Notes under the pieces: model-generated
What the model saw: the letters and a program-made list of their open reading frames with translations, nothing else
Databases searched by the model: none
Told to the model about the DNA's origin: nothing
Position numbers and translations under genes: made by a program
Shown: positions 9,288-17,944 of the stretch, piece after piece
How positions within the stretch are numbered: the stretch's first letter is position 1
Layout of the letters: each line of letters begins with the position of its first letter
NCBI GenBank assembly: GCA_019637585.1
Contig: JAHBVL010000003.1
Location: 1-64,000, forward strand
Source: Thermomicrobiales bacterium
Lineage (GTDB): Bacteria > Chloroflexota > Chloroflexia > Thermomicrobiales > UBA6265
Direction: 5' to 3'
DNA: 64,000 bases

Positions 9288-11321
9288 CTAGCCGTCGACC
9301 AGCGACATGAACGCATCCGCATCGACATGAAGCGCGATCTGATGCGTGGCCGGCAACGCAGCCCGTTCGAACCCCAGCGAACCAGAGAGCGCGCTCATCT
9401 CCACGATCGACTCGAGCGAGCGGGAGCCATGGTAGTAGGCCGGGACATCCAGAAAGGCTCGCAGGATGCCGCGATCGATCTTCAGGCGATCGCCGTCGAA
9501 AACCTGCGGAGCGCGGCTGGTCAACACCGCTCGCAGCAACATCGCCCTGCGCAGCGAGTAGGTCTGGTCGAGCGGACCGTCCGGGTTCGGACCGAGGATA
9601 TCGACATAGCCTCGCAACCGGCTCAGGAAATCGGTCGCCTTGGCGGTTGGCAGTTCCATCGCCCGCGCCCGGAAAGAGTCCATGGTGGCGTGTGTGCCAC
9701 CCGCGAAAACGAAGATCGCCGGACCGATCGGCCGGAATGCGCCGCTATCGATGAATGCGCCATCTTGCATCGGCGCCAGGAAGTTGACCAGCCACCCCAT
9801 TTCGCGACCATCGAGCACGCTATCGAACTCGTCCCAGAAAACCAGGGGCAGACTCCCGGAAACGGCCTCGTCACGGACTCGATGCAATGCCTGGGGCACG
9901 TCCTCCACATCCTTGAACTGCGACACATTGAATTCGAGCACGCTGATTGGTGGTCCAGACGAGGTAGTGACTTTGGCCATCTGTTTGATGGCAAACGACT
10001 TGCCCGAACCTGGCGGGCCAAAAACCGCCAGATTCAGCGGTCGCTGCTTCTTCGCCGTTTCCAGATATTCATTGATGATGTTCCGCACGCTGCGCATACT
10101 CTCGATCTCGATCCGGTCGACCGACGTCCAGGCAGCCATACGCTCAATGGGGATCTCGCGTCCCGCGGCTCGCTCGCCATTGAGGGCGATCTGCAACGCG
10201 GCGTCGCGGAAACTTCCGGCGAATGCCGTTTCGAAGAGGCGCCAGCCATTGTTCTGCTGGACTTCCGCAACCTGCATCACCGAATCGGTGATCTCATCCC
10301 CGCCGATGATCCGGCTGACGCGGTCGACGGGAAACTCGAGACGCCACCCCCCGTTGACCACTTTCGCTTCGTAGCCATCCTCATGCATGGCCCGCGACGC
10401 GGTCACACCCTTGCGCACCGCGTTGGCCAGATCGGGCGCTTCGGGATTAGCGGTCATCTCGTGCAGTATCGACGCGGCGGCACAACTGCCGGCCCCATAG
10501 CTGATTCCCCGCCGCAGTCGCTCCCAATCACCCTCCTGGTGAAACGGATCGAAAAGGACAAGGCTGGGGTGATCTTTCTCGACGATGACCGCCCCCGAGG
10601 TGGCGAGCATCACCACCACACGCCTGGCCGCCCGAAGCGACGCGTTGGCCATGACCGCGGCCACCACATCCTGCGCTGTTCGCTCCCACGAAAGGGGACG
10701 CCCGATCGGGGCGCCCTCGCGGCGCAGATCGGACAGCGCACAGAAGAGCGTCAGCTTGTCGGCATGATGTTGCAGCAGGGTATCCCAGAGCTCTCCCTGA
10801 CCCAGATTGCCCGTCATGCGAATCAGGATGTGGGCCGCCTCGATGTCGGCCACCTGGCGCCAGTTCCGTGGATCGGCCCGGAATCGCTGGCCGGCGTCCT
10901 CGATGAACAGACTCGTCGCACGTGCCGGGTACTCGACTGGAGCCCCCGCCGGATCATCGTCGACCGCTCCATGCCAGCCCACGAACCGGCTCATTCGCCA
11001 GACAGGATCACCCCCGGAAGGACCGCGGACAACCGGGGTCCAGAATGAATAGGTCCGCACCGCATATGGCCAGTTGGGGTTCTCCAGCGCCTCGGCCGGC
11101 AGCGACGCGCCACTGACCTCTGCGTCGATGCCAGCATGATCGAGCGACGACTGGGTCAACTGGCGGATAAGCGCCGCGCCCCCCGGATTCCCGGTGATCG
11201 CTGGTGAAGCAGCCTGGGACCAGGCATATGCCACCAGAACCGGCATGGCTTTTGGCGTCTCCGCCAGCGAAAGATACCAGTCGATCGAAGGGTCGCCGAC
11301 CACATGCGCACGTCGTGTCAT
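9288..11321 (-). CDS. Degenerate ribokinase-like domain fused to an AAA+ ATPase
   Basis: The frame stays open to 11540, but that part overlaps the divergent gene. The ATG at 11321, starting MTRRAHVVGDPSIDWYLSLA, gives 677 residues and begins exactly where homology-like features begin. Residues about 5-330 look like a PfkB/ribokinase fold: the VVGDPSIDW opening, a VVMLATSGAVIVEKD strand, and at 276-279 the anion-hole motif read as GAGS rather than GAGD. Replacing that catalytic Asp should abolish kinase activity. The C-terminal part has Walker A GPPGSGKS (435-442), Walker B PLVFWDEFDS (about 493-502), sensor-1 IFVFAGGTHAT and an Arg-finger-like FLSRLRG. I cannot name a described family with this fusion. 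It may be a nucleoside or nucleotide sensor driving an ATPase. Divergent from the SLOG/TIR pair; followed by comM. Confidence 0.85.
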   Translation of the reverse strand: MTRRAHVVGDPSIDWYLSLAETPKAMPVLVAYAWSQAASPAITGNPGGAALIRQLTQSSLDHAGIDAEVSGASLPAEALENPNWPYAVRTYSFWTPVVRGPSGGDPVWRMSRFVGWHGAVDDDPAGAPVEYPARATSLFIEDAGQRFRADPRNWRQVADIEAAHILIRMTGNLGQGELWDTLLQHHADKLTLFCALSDLRREGAPIGRPLSWERTAQDVVAAVMANASLRAARRVVVMLATSGAVIVEKDHPSLVLFDPFHQEGDWERLRRGISYGAGSCAAASILHEMTANPEAPDLANAVRKGVTASRAMHEDGYEAKVVNGGWRLEFPVDRVSRIIGGDEITDSVMQVAEVQQNNGWRLFETAFAGSFRDAALQIALNGERAAGREIPIERMAAWTSVDRIEIESMRSVRNIINEYLETAKKQRPLNLAVFGPPGSGKSFAIKQMAKVTTSSGPPISVLEFNVSQFKDVEDVPQALHRVRDEAVSGSLPLVFWDEFDSVLDGREMGWLVNFLAPMQDGAFIDSGAFRPIGPAIFVFAGGTHATMDSFRARAMELPTAKATDFLSRLRGYVDILGPNPDGPLDQTYSLRRAMLLRAVLTSRAPQVFDGDRLKIDRGILRAFLDVPAYYHGSRSLESIVEMSALSGSLGFERAALPATHQIALHVDADAFMSLVDG

Positions 11322-11463
11322 TCTCAGCCCTAGTTTGGTTCGAATCGTGCCCGGTCCAGGCGGTGAGTTCACAACCGGGCGGCGCTGTCGGGTACAGGTA
11401 GAATAGCCGAGCCTGGGCCGATCACGCAGATACATTGCCCGATTGAACATCGCGAGGAAAACA

Positions 11464-12099
11464 TTGCCGGAGTCCCATGTCCCTATTCGTCCTGCGAAGT
11501 CCGAGATTCGCCTCGGGGTGGTCGGGCACCGGCTGGACAAGTTGAGCCACGCCGACCTGCGGGCCCTGCGCGAACCGGTTCGGCAGGTGCTCGATCATCT
11601 CCAGTCATTGTCGCCCGCTGGCGGGCTCGGGATCATCACCTCGCTGGCCGAAGGAGCCGACCGGCTGATCGCCGACGAAGCCCTGTCACGCGGCCTAGCG
11701 ATCACCGTGGTGCTGCCATTCGTCACCGATGCGTTCCGCTTCGAGTGCTCGGATGACGCATCCCGGTCCGAACTGGACGACTTCATCGCCCGGGCGAAAG
11801 AAGTCATCGAGCCGGCGAGCGACAGCATTCCCGGCGAATCGGGGTACTACTGGGCCAGCATGCTCATCGTTCAGTCGTCGGACGTGCTGATCGCTGTCTG
11901 GGACGGCGAACCTGGCCGCGGACCTGGTGGAACAGCTGGAACGATCGATGAAGCGCTGATCGCGAACATCCCGGTCGTCTGGGTTCGTTCTCACCCCCCA
12001 TACTCCATCGACATCGTCGATCCACCGAACGGTCGTCCCACCGGCGACCTCCATCGCGTGCTGGCGACGCTCGAATCGCCCAGGGCGGTTGCGGACTGA
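11464..12099 (+). CDS. Stand-alone SLOG-superfamily nucleotide-binding protein
   Basis: Starts are rare codons here. TTG at 11464 has a good GAGGAAA six bases upstream and gives 211 residues; a TTG at 11443 is the alternative. The Rossmann-like SLOG pattern is clear: IRLGVVGHRL (residues 15-24), the ITSLAEGADRLIADEAL block (about 58-74), the TVVLPF strand (81-86), an SSDVLIAVWDGE strand and the GRGPGGTAGTIDEAL glycine loop (about 151-165). SLOG domains recognise nucleotides or nucleotide-derived messengers, for example in ThsA of Thoeris. Here the domain is alone, 37 bp upstream of a TIR protein and divergent from an AAA+ ATPase. A role in sensing or making a nucleotide signal is inferred from that context. 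Confidence 0.8.
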   Translation: MPESHVPIRPAKSEIRLGVVGHRLDKLSHADLRALREPVRQVLDHLQSLSPAGGLGIITSLAEGADRLIADEALSRGLAITVVLPFVTDAFRFECSDDASRSELDDFIARAKEVIEPASDSIPGESGYYWASMLIVQSSDVLIAVWDGEPGRGPGGTAGTIDEALIANIPVVWVRSHPPYSIDIVDPPNGRPTGDLHRVLATLESPRAVAD

Positions 12100-12136
12100 A
12101 TCCGCTGGCTATGCGCCGGAAACGAGGTCATCGACC

Positions 12137-14887
12137 ATGAGCGTGACAACCGACGGACGCCCATTCGTTTTCGTCTCCTATGCCAGCCTCAACCGGGACC
12201 GGGTGATCGGGATCGTCGACGCGCTCGAAGCCAATGGCGTCGCCACCTGGTTCGACCGTTCCGACATTCCCGGGGGGACGAGCTACGGTCCGGAAATCGT
12301 CGCCGGAATCAAGAACGCCACGGCATTACTCCTGATGTGCTCTGAAGCCTCGCTGGCGTCGCGCAATGTGCGGCAGGAGATTCAGCTCGCCTGGCGGCAT
12401 GAAACCCCCATTCTCCCGATCCTCCTCGAACCACTCGTTTTCCCCGATGATGTCTCCTACTGGCTCGAAGGCGCCCAGTGGATCGAAGTCCTCGACCAGC
12501 CTGCCGAGACATGGCTCGACTCCGTTCTCCGGGCGCTGGCATTGATGGGCTATGGGGGTTTGGCGGCTGCCGGGCCTGCCGCATCGTCGACGGGGCCGCT
12601 CATCAAGCTCCCGCCAAACAACCTTCCGATCGATCAGGCGGCAATCGTCGGACGAGACCGGGAGCTGCGACAGATTTCGTCCCTCCTCGAACCCGGGAGG
12701 CTGGTAACGCTGGCCGGGACGGGAGGGAGTGGAAAGACCCGTCTTGCCGTCCAGGCCGCATTCAACCATGGGCCGGCCTTCCCAGACGGCATCTGGTTCA
12801 TCGACGCCAGTCCAGCGACGACGGCCACGGAGCTCGCCGAACTGATCGCCGGTGTGCTCGATATTCAGGAGAACCAGGCAGAACCACTGAGTCGCTCCAT
12901 CGCCACGGCGTTGCATACCTCCCGCACGCTTCTGGTGATGGACAACCTCGAGCAGGTAGACGCCGCCGCAACACTCCTCGATGAGCTGCTGAGCGAGAGC
13001 AGCGTGTCGATTCTGGCCACGAGCCGGGCGCCGTTGAAAGCAAGCAACGAGCTGGTCATACCCGTGGCTCCGCTCCAGCTGCCCGACCTGCAACCCGATA
13101 CGCCAACCTCGGTGATCGCGCGAAATCCGGCGGTCCAGTTGTTCGTCGAGCGAGCCAGGAGCGTCAAGCCTGACTTTCAGCTCTCCGATGGCAACGCGCA
13201 TGAAGTGGCGGCAATCTGTGCCCGCCTGGACGGACTCCCGCTGGCGATCGAGCTGGCCGCAGCCCGTTCGCGACTTCTCCACCCCGCCATGCTTCTGCAA
13301 CGGCTGGAGAGCAGCCTGGCCCTGGCTAGCCGTGGCGCGGCGAGGTCAGCCCGTCAGCAAACACTGCGCGACAGCATTGCCTGGAGTTACGACCTGCTTC
13401 CAGAGACGGAGCAAATGGTGTTCCGGCGTCTCGCGGTCTTCACTGGGGGCGCTTCCGTCGAGATGGCCGAACGGGTGATGACCCGAACCGATGAGGGCCT
13501 CAGCGAAGATATGGTGATCGACGCGATCGAAGAACTCATCGATCACAGCCTCCTGACGATCGATGCGTCGCACGGCGCCGGCGACGGCGCCAGAATCCGG
13601 ATGCTGGAGACGATCCGCGAGTTCGCCGCGGAAGCACTCACTCAGGCGGGTGAGTTCGAGCTCACCGGGCGCGCCCATGCCCACTGCCTACTCGACCTCG
13701 CCCACGAAACAGCGCCAGAGCTCGAATCGGGTCAGCAATCGGTCGCACTCTCCAGTCTGACCGCCGATCAGCAGAATATGGTCGCCGCGCTGCGATTCCT
13801 GGCCACCTCCTCGGAGACCGAAGACCATGAGCTCTCCCTCGACATGGCCGGCTCCCTCTGGCGGTTCTGGTGGATGCGCGGCGCGTTCTCCGAGGGATTG
13901 CGCAGCACCGACGCCTCGCTGGAAACCGGAGCGGCCCTCGACAGCGTCGACCGGGCCAAAGCGCTCAATGGGGCGGGAATCCTGGCCTTCTCCCTGGGCG
14001 ACCTGTCGCGGTCTCGCGACTATCACACCGCGGCCCTCGATCTCTGCACCAGGATCGGCGCCACGGATGAGCTCGCCCGCTCACTTGACAGCCTGGGCAT
14101 CGTTCACGTCGTTTCCGGCAATGTCAACGACGGGATCGCCGCGTTTACCTCCGCGCTGGCCATGTACCAGCGGGCCGGCGACCGGCGCGGCGAAGCGGTT
14201 GCACTGGACCATCTCGCCGGCGCCCATCAAGCCGCTGACGATCTTGAGATCTCGTACGACTATGCCGAAAAGAGTCTTGCCGCCTGGAGATCCCTGCACG
14301 ATCAGCGCGGCATCGGCCTTGCCCTGGAACAACTTGGTATGACCGCCATGTACCGGGCCGACTATGAGGACGCGGCTCGATTTCTCGCGGAGGCGCTGTC
14401 GCTCGCCGAGTTGCAGGACGACCCGATTGCCACAGGCAACGCACTCCTCAACCTGGCCAGCGTGCAGGAGCTGAACGGCGATCCCGACAGTGCTGCGACG
14501 CTCCTGGACAGGGCCAAAGCGCTCTTCGAGACCTCAGGAGATCTGCGAAGCACCGCCTACGCGGTCTACTTGCAGGGACATGTCGCGCGGGCACGGGGTC
14601 GCCTCGAAGAGTCAGAGCGACTGCTCGAATCAGCGCTTGAGTCCCTGACCGCACTCGGACAACAGGATGCCATCGCGCTGTGCCTCGAGGCGCTTGGAGG
14701 AATTGCCATCGACGGCGGCGATGCCGCGCGCGGAGCGTCGCTGCTGGGCCAAGCGAAGCGGCTCCGGGAGGAATTCGACCTACCAGTTCCGCAACCGCGG
14801 GTCGCCGTCATCGAACGTGATGTCACCGCGGCCAGGGCCAGCCTCGGCGCTGCACGCTTCGATGAGATCTACCTGGGCCAGGGATAA
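12137..14887 (+). CDS. TIR / NB-ARC-like / TPR STAND protein
   Basis: ATG at 12137 with GAGGT eight bases upstream; 916 residues. Residues about 10-130 are a TIR domain: FVFVSYASLNRDRV, then VATWFDRSDIPGGTSYGPEI, then a helix ASRNVRQEIQLA whose Glu81 sits where the NADase Glu is found in catalytic TIRs. A STAND ATPase follows, with Walker A GTGGSGKT (194-201), Walker B TLLVMDNLEQV and the ILATSRAPLK strand, then the winged-helix SYDLLPETEQMVFRR. The C-terminal ~330 residues are TPR-like helical repeats. This is the architecture of NLR-like immune receptors, with the TPR part sensing, the ATPase switching and the TIR consuming NAD+ or making a signal. Encoded directly after the SLOG gene. Defence function is inferred, not shown. 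Confidence 0.9.
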   Translation: MSVTTDGRPFVFVSYASLNRDRVIGIVDALEANGVATWFDRSDIPGGTSYGPEIVAGIKNATALLLMCSEASLASRNVRQEIQLAWRHETPILPILLEPLVFPDDVSYWLEGAQWIEVLDQPAETWLDSVLRALALMGYGGLAAAGPAASSTGPLIKLPPNNLPIDQAAIVGRDRELRQISSLLEPGRLVTLAGTGGSGKTRLAVQAAFNHGPAFPDGIWFIDASPATTATELAELIAGVLDIQENQAEPLSRSIATALHTSRTLLVMDNLEQVDAAATLLDELLSESSVSILATSRAPLKASNELVIPVAPLQLPDLQPDTPTSVIARNPAVQLFVERARSVKPDFQLSDGNAHEVAAICARLDGLPLAIELAAARSRLLHPAMLLQRLESSLALASRGAARSARQQTLRDSIAWSYDLLPETEQMVFRRLAVFTGGASVEMAERVMTRTDEGLSEDMVIDAIEELIDHSLLTIDASHGAGDGARIRMLETIREFAAEALTQAGEFELTGRAHAHCLLDLAHETAPELESGQQSVALSSLTADQQNMVAALRFLATSSETEDHELSLDMAGSLWRFWWMRGAFSEGLRSTDASLETGAALDSVDRAKALNGAGILAFSLGDLSRSRDYHTAALDLCTRIGATDELARSLDSLGIVHVVSGNVNDGIAAFTSALAMYQRAGDRRGEAVALDHLAGAHQAADDLEISYDYAEKSLAAWRSLHDQRGIGLALEQLGMTAMYRADYEDAARFLAEALSLAELQDDPIATGNALLNLASVQELNGDPDSAATLLDRAKALFETSGDLRSTAYAVYLQGHVARARGRLEESERLLESALESLTALGQQDAIALCLEALGGIAIDGGDAARGASLLGQAKRLREEFDLPVPQPRVAVIERDVTAARASLGAARFDEIYLGQG

Positions 14888-14902
14888 CCGCAAACCTGCC
14901 CG

Positions 14903-14934
14903 GCGAGGAACGCCGGCCGCGCGCGATTCCTCGC
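14903..14934. terminator. Weak hairpin between convergent genes
   Basis: GCGAGGAA (14903-14910) pairs with TTCCTCGC (14927-14934) across a GC-rich 16-base loop, in the 96-bp gap between the TIR gene and the convergent Cys-rich gene. There is no T-tract, so factor-independent termination is doubtful. Confidence 0.3.
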
Positions 14935-14983
14935 AGCGGCCAGCGTGATGTCGCAGCATTCCGGTCTGGTCACCCAACCATCA

Positions 14984-16720
14984 TCAACGCGTCCAGGTCT
15001 TGTTCGACGTCTCCTCGAAATCGGGAACCCGCCTGCACCACGGATGGCCGCCGCTGTATGAGGGAAGATTTTCTTCGTTCTCTTCGCAGCAGTCGTAGTA
15101 CGGAAATCCCAGCGAGGCGCTAGCCTGATTATTCTCATAGAAGCGATGAGGCGGACAGCAACTGCCGTTGCCTGGGGAGTTGTCCCGGGTTGCGCATCGC
15201 TGGGTGCCGCTGCAGTCGTCGTCGGTGACGCAGGCTTCATCTCTGGGAACGCACGCGCCGCTCGAACACCAGGTGTCGACCGTGCCTTCTCCAGCATCGA
15301 TCTGCCCGCAACAAACGCCACCAGGGCCAGCTGTGGCCGTGACGCCCCCGCAACAGGGCACGTCACAGATGACGTTGCCGTCACAGACCTGCGACACGAC
15401 CTCGAGAACTCCGGCGACGCAGGCGTGATGTGACGATCGATAGCATCTGTCGAGAGATGGGTCCCCTGTCAGCGATACACAGAGTGCCGATCCGTGGCTG
15501 TCGCCGCAGCAGAACAATCCCGAGTACGGGGCATCGCTGAAACAGTCACAGCACCCGTTCCCTGGACAGCACCCAGCTCCCGGATGCTCCTGGTCGAATG
15601 GGCAGCAGTAGTCCACCTCTTCGAAGTGGCAGACCCTGCCGTCCGGACAGCAATCGCCCGATTCGAGGCAGAGCCCGCTATCGCAATCATCAGCTTCAGT
15701 GCATGTGGTCAGGCACAAGCCGTTCAGGCATACAAACTCGCCGCAGGTGTCCTCGGAATCGACGCAATTGCCGGCGCCGTCGCATGCGAATGTGACCCGG
15801 CCCGACTGATCCAGGCTGCAAACAGGGTCTCCGCAAATCTGAGAAGCACCCGGATAGTCGCAGGTGTTGGTCGCTGAGTTGCAGACACCAGCACACCCCG
15901 CATCGCCGCCGCATTCACCGTCCGCGCAACAGCTACCGGCGCGCGGAATGCAGACGCTCCCCTCTCCCGATTCACAGCAGCGCTCCGTCTCCGGATCGCA
16001 ACAGATGGATCCACAGCGCGACTCGGCATTGGCAGAGCAGCAGTACCGTCCATCGCCGTAGCACTGCCCGGCGCAACAGCCGTCGACCGAACAGTAGTCG
16101 GTCGTCCCCGCGGGACAGCAGGTGACGCCGTCGGCCGCGCAAACGCCAACGCAACACGATCCGCCGCAACATGACTCTCCAGGTCCACAGCACGTGCCGG
16201 CGCAGACCGCTCGGTCCCAGGGGCAACAGAGCTCTTCGGCGTAGCACTGCCCGTTGCAGCACTCGCCATCGCAGCAACTCTGCCCGGCGCCACAACATTC
16301 CTCACCGCAGACAGACGTGCCCGGCGCACAGCACCGTCGCCCCGATCTCGAGCAGAGGTCGGCGCTGCTGCAGCAGATCGACCCGCAACACGCCATGCCG
16401 CTCGTACAGCAGGCGCCTCCGCAATGGGTCGTCCCCACAGCGCAGCACACCCCCGCTTCGCACGTTCCGGCGCAGCAGGAGCCGTTGCAGCAGGTCTGCC
16501 CCTCTGGGCAGCAGGCGCCGCTGCACGTTTGAGCACCACCCGGGCAACGATTAGGCTCCGGCGGTGGCGGGATCGTCGGCCGGGTGCGCGCTTCCCGGGC
16601 ATCGACTGACGAAGCTGCGACTGCGGAGCCGCCCAATCCCAGCATGGCTCTCAGCACCGACCGCCTCGGCGTCTTGCGCGCCAGCAGACGCGTCAAATCA
16701 TCGAATCGGTTGCCTTCCAT
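14984..16720 (-). CDS. Tat-exported, extremely cysteine-rich repeat protein
   Basis: ATG at 16720 with GAGGAG nine bases upstream gives 578 residues. A twin-arginine signal is visible: KTPRRSVLRAMLGLGGSAVA at about residues 24-43, so the protein would be exported folded. After a Pro-rich linker (PTIPPPPEPNRC), the chain holds about 100 cysteines by hand count (17%), many as CC pairs. The first half is built from about five units of 35-38 residues with spacing CC-x6-C-x3-CC-x5-CC-x3-CC. The second half is less regular and more acidic. I see no known catalytic motif. It could be a disulfide-stabilised surface or adhesive protein or a metal binder. It is single-gene, convergent with the TIR gene. 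Function unknown. Confidence 0.85.
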   Translation of the reverse strand: MEGNRFDDLTRLLARKTPRRSVLRAMLGLGGSAVAASSVDAREARTRPTIPPPPEPNRCPGGAQTCSGACCPEGQTCCNGSCCAGTCEAGVCCAVGTTHCGGACCTSGMACCGSICCSSADLCSRSGRRCCAPGTSVCGEECCGAGQSCCDGECCNGQCYAEELCCPWDRAVCAGTCCGPGESCCGGSCCVGVCAADGVTCCPAGTTDYCSVDGCCAGQCYGDGRYCCSANAESRCGSICCDPETERCCESGEGSVCIPRAGSCCADGECGGDAGCAGVCNSATNTCDYPGASQICGDPVCSLDQSGRVTFACDGAGNCVDSEDTCGEFVCLNGLCLTTCTEADDCDSGLCLESGDCCPDGRVCHFEEVDYCCPFDQEHPGAGCCPGNGCCDCFSDAPYSGLFCCGDSHGSALCVSLTGDPSLDRCYRSSHHACVAGVLEVVSQVCDGNVICDVPCCGGVTATAGPGGVCCGQIDAGEGTVDTWCSSGACVPRDEACVTDDDCSGTQRCATRDNSPGNGSCCPPHRFYENNQASASLGFPYYDCCEENEENLPSYSGGHPWCRRVPDFEETSNKTWTR

Positions 16721-16891
16721 GTCAGCTGGACTCCTCGACGGACGTGGCACGGCGTCTGAAAACATGTTGATGGGAGAAACTGCATTGTATCTTTACTTAT
16801 CATAACAGCTCAGCAGTCGGTTATCGCGCGCTCTCTCCGCGGAAGCGGGACAAAACTCGCCTGTCGATTGCAGGACGCTAACGCAGAGCGG

Positions 16892-16920
16892 TTGTGCAAT
16901 GATTCACAATCTGGTACACA
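16892..16920 (+). promoter_or_regulatory. Candidate his-operon promoter with embedded inverted repeat
   Basis: TTGTGC (16892-16897) and TACACA (16915-16920) are separated by exactly 17 bp, 54 bp before the GTG of hisG. TTGTG at 16892 and CACAA at 16905 form an inverted repeat spanning the -35 region, a possible operator. No leader peptide rich in His codons or T-box element is apparent before hisG. Read by eye. Confidence 0.35.
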
Positions 16921-16974
16921 TCGAATCTGGGTTTTGCGCCCATATTGGAACAATCGCTCTGGCAAGGACTCCCA

Positions 16975-17862
16975 GTGTCAATCGCCAAAACAGACGAGAT
17001 TGGGCAGCTCAGACTCGCTGTCCAGCGGAATGGCCGGCTTACGGACGAAACCCTCAAGCTGCTGCATTCCATCGGACTCGAGTTCGAAAGCTATGGACAG
17101 CGGCTCCTCTCCCATTGCCGGAACTTTCCCCTGTCCATCCTTTTCGGGCGGGATGACGATATTCCCGGCTATGTCGGTTTCGGCACTGTCGACCTGGGTA
17201 TCGTGGGGCGAAATCTCATCTATGAGGAAAACGTCGATGTCGTCGAGCTGCAGCAGCTGGGCTACGGCTTCTGCGAGCTGGTGATCGCCGTGCCTCGCGA
17301 CTCCGCGTACCAGTCCGCAGCCGATCTGCGCGACTGCAAAATCGCCACCTCCTACCCCGGATCGGCACGAAAATACTTCACCTCACTCGGTTGGGAACCC
17401 GATCTCATCACGCTGAGCGGTTCGGTTGAGGTCGCGCCCGGTCTGGGACTCGCCGAGGGAATCGTCGAGCTCACCGCGACCGGATCGACATTGATCCTCA
17501 ACGATCTGCGCAAAATCGAGACGATTCTGGAGAGCCAGGCGGTGCTGGTCGCCAACAAGGCGTCGATGGAGAATCCCGAGCGGCGTGAGAACATCGAACG
17601 CCTGCTGATGCGCCTCGATGCCGTGCGGGCCGCCCGCCAGTTCAAGTACGTCATGATGAACGCCCGCGTGGAAGCGCTGCCGGCCATCATGGCGGTGGTT
17701 CCCGGTCTCAAAGCGCCGACGGTCGTGCCACTGGCCACCGAAGGATGGGTTGCCGTCCACACCGCGCTGAAGGAAGACGATTTCTGGGAATCGATCGAAC
17801 GGCTCCGCGCCGCCGGAGCTTCCGAGATTCTTGTATCGTCGCTTGATAAACTGTTGCTCTGA
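16975..17862 (+). CDS. hisG: ATP phosphoribosyltransferase, long form
   Basis: Catalyses the first, committed step of histidine synthesis (ATP + PRPP to phosphoribosyl-ATP). GTG at 16975 has AAGGA six bases upstream and gives 295 residues; an upstream TTG at 16945 is possible but lacks a site. The catalytic core shows LRLAVQRNGRL, DLGIVGRNLI, the DLRDCKIATSYP block and the PRPP loop GSVEVAPGLGLAEGIVELTA. The C-terminal ~75 residues (KYVMMNARVEALPAIMAVVP) are the ACT-like regulatory domain of the long form, so HisZ is not expected and feedback inhibition by histidine is likely. First gene of a seven-gene operon. Confidence 0.96.
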   Translation: MSIAKTDEIGQLRLAVQRNGRLTDETLKLLHSIGLEFESYGQRLLSHCRNFPLSILFGRDDDIPGYVGFGTVDLGIVGRNLIYEENVDVVELQQLGYGFCELVIAVPRDSAYQSAADLRDCKIATSYPGSARKYFTSLGWEPDLITLSGSVEVAPGLGLAEGIVELTATGSTLILNDLRKIETILESQAVLVANKASMENPERRENIERLLMRLDAVRAARQFKYVMMNARVEALPAIMAVVPGLKAPTVVPLATEGWVAVHTALKEDDFWESIERLRAAGASEILVSSLDKLLL

Positions 17863-17944
17863 TCCGGCGACTTTCGCCGGAATGTGGCTCTGAACGCCAC
17901 TTCCCCGCGAGAATACGCGCTCCATCAACCAGAGGTTGTGTCAC

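Noticed and set aside
7794-11048. A 1084-codon open frame on the plus strand antisense to comM and the AAA+ gene
   Set aside because: It runs across two well-supported minus-strand genes and their intergenic gap, has His/Arg/Gln-rich composition typical of antisense frames in GC-rich DNA, and no recognisable motif.
11443-11463. Upstream TTG at 11443 as the start of the SLOG gene
   Set aside because: No ribosome site precedes it, whereas TTG 11464 follows GAGGAAA at good spacing.
15146-16609. Several plus-strand and other-frame openings within the Cys-rich gene
   Set aside because: The minus-strand frame has a Tat signal, a clear ribosome site and regular Cys spacing; the others are by-products of the repetitive TGC/TGT-rich sequence.
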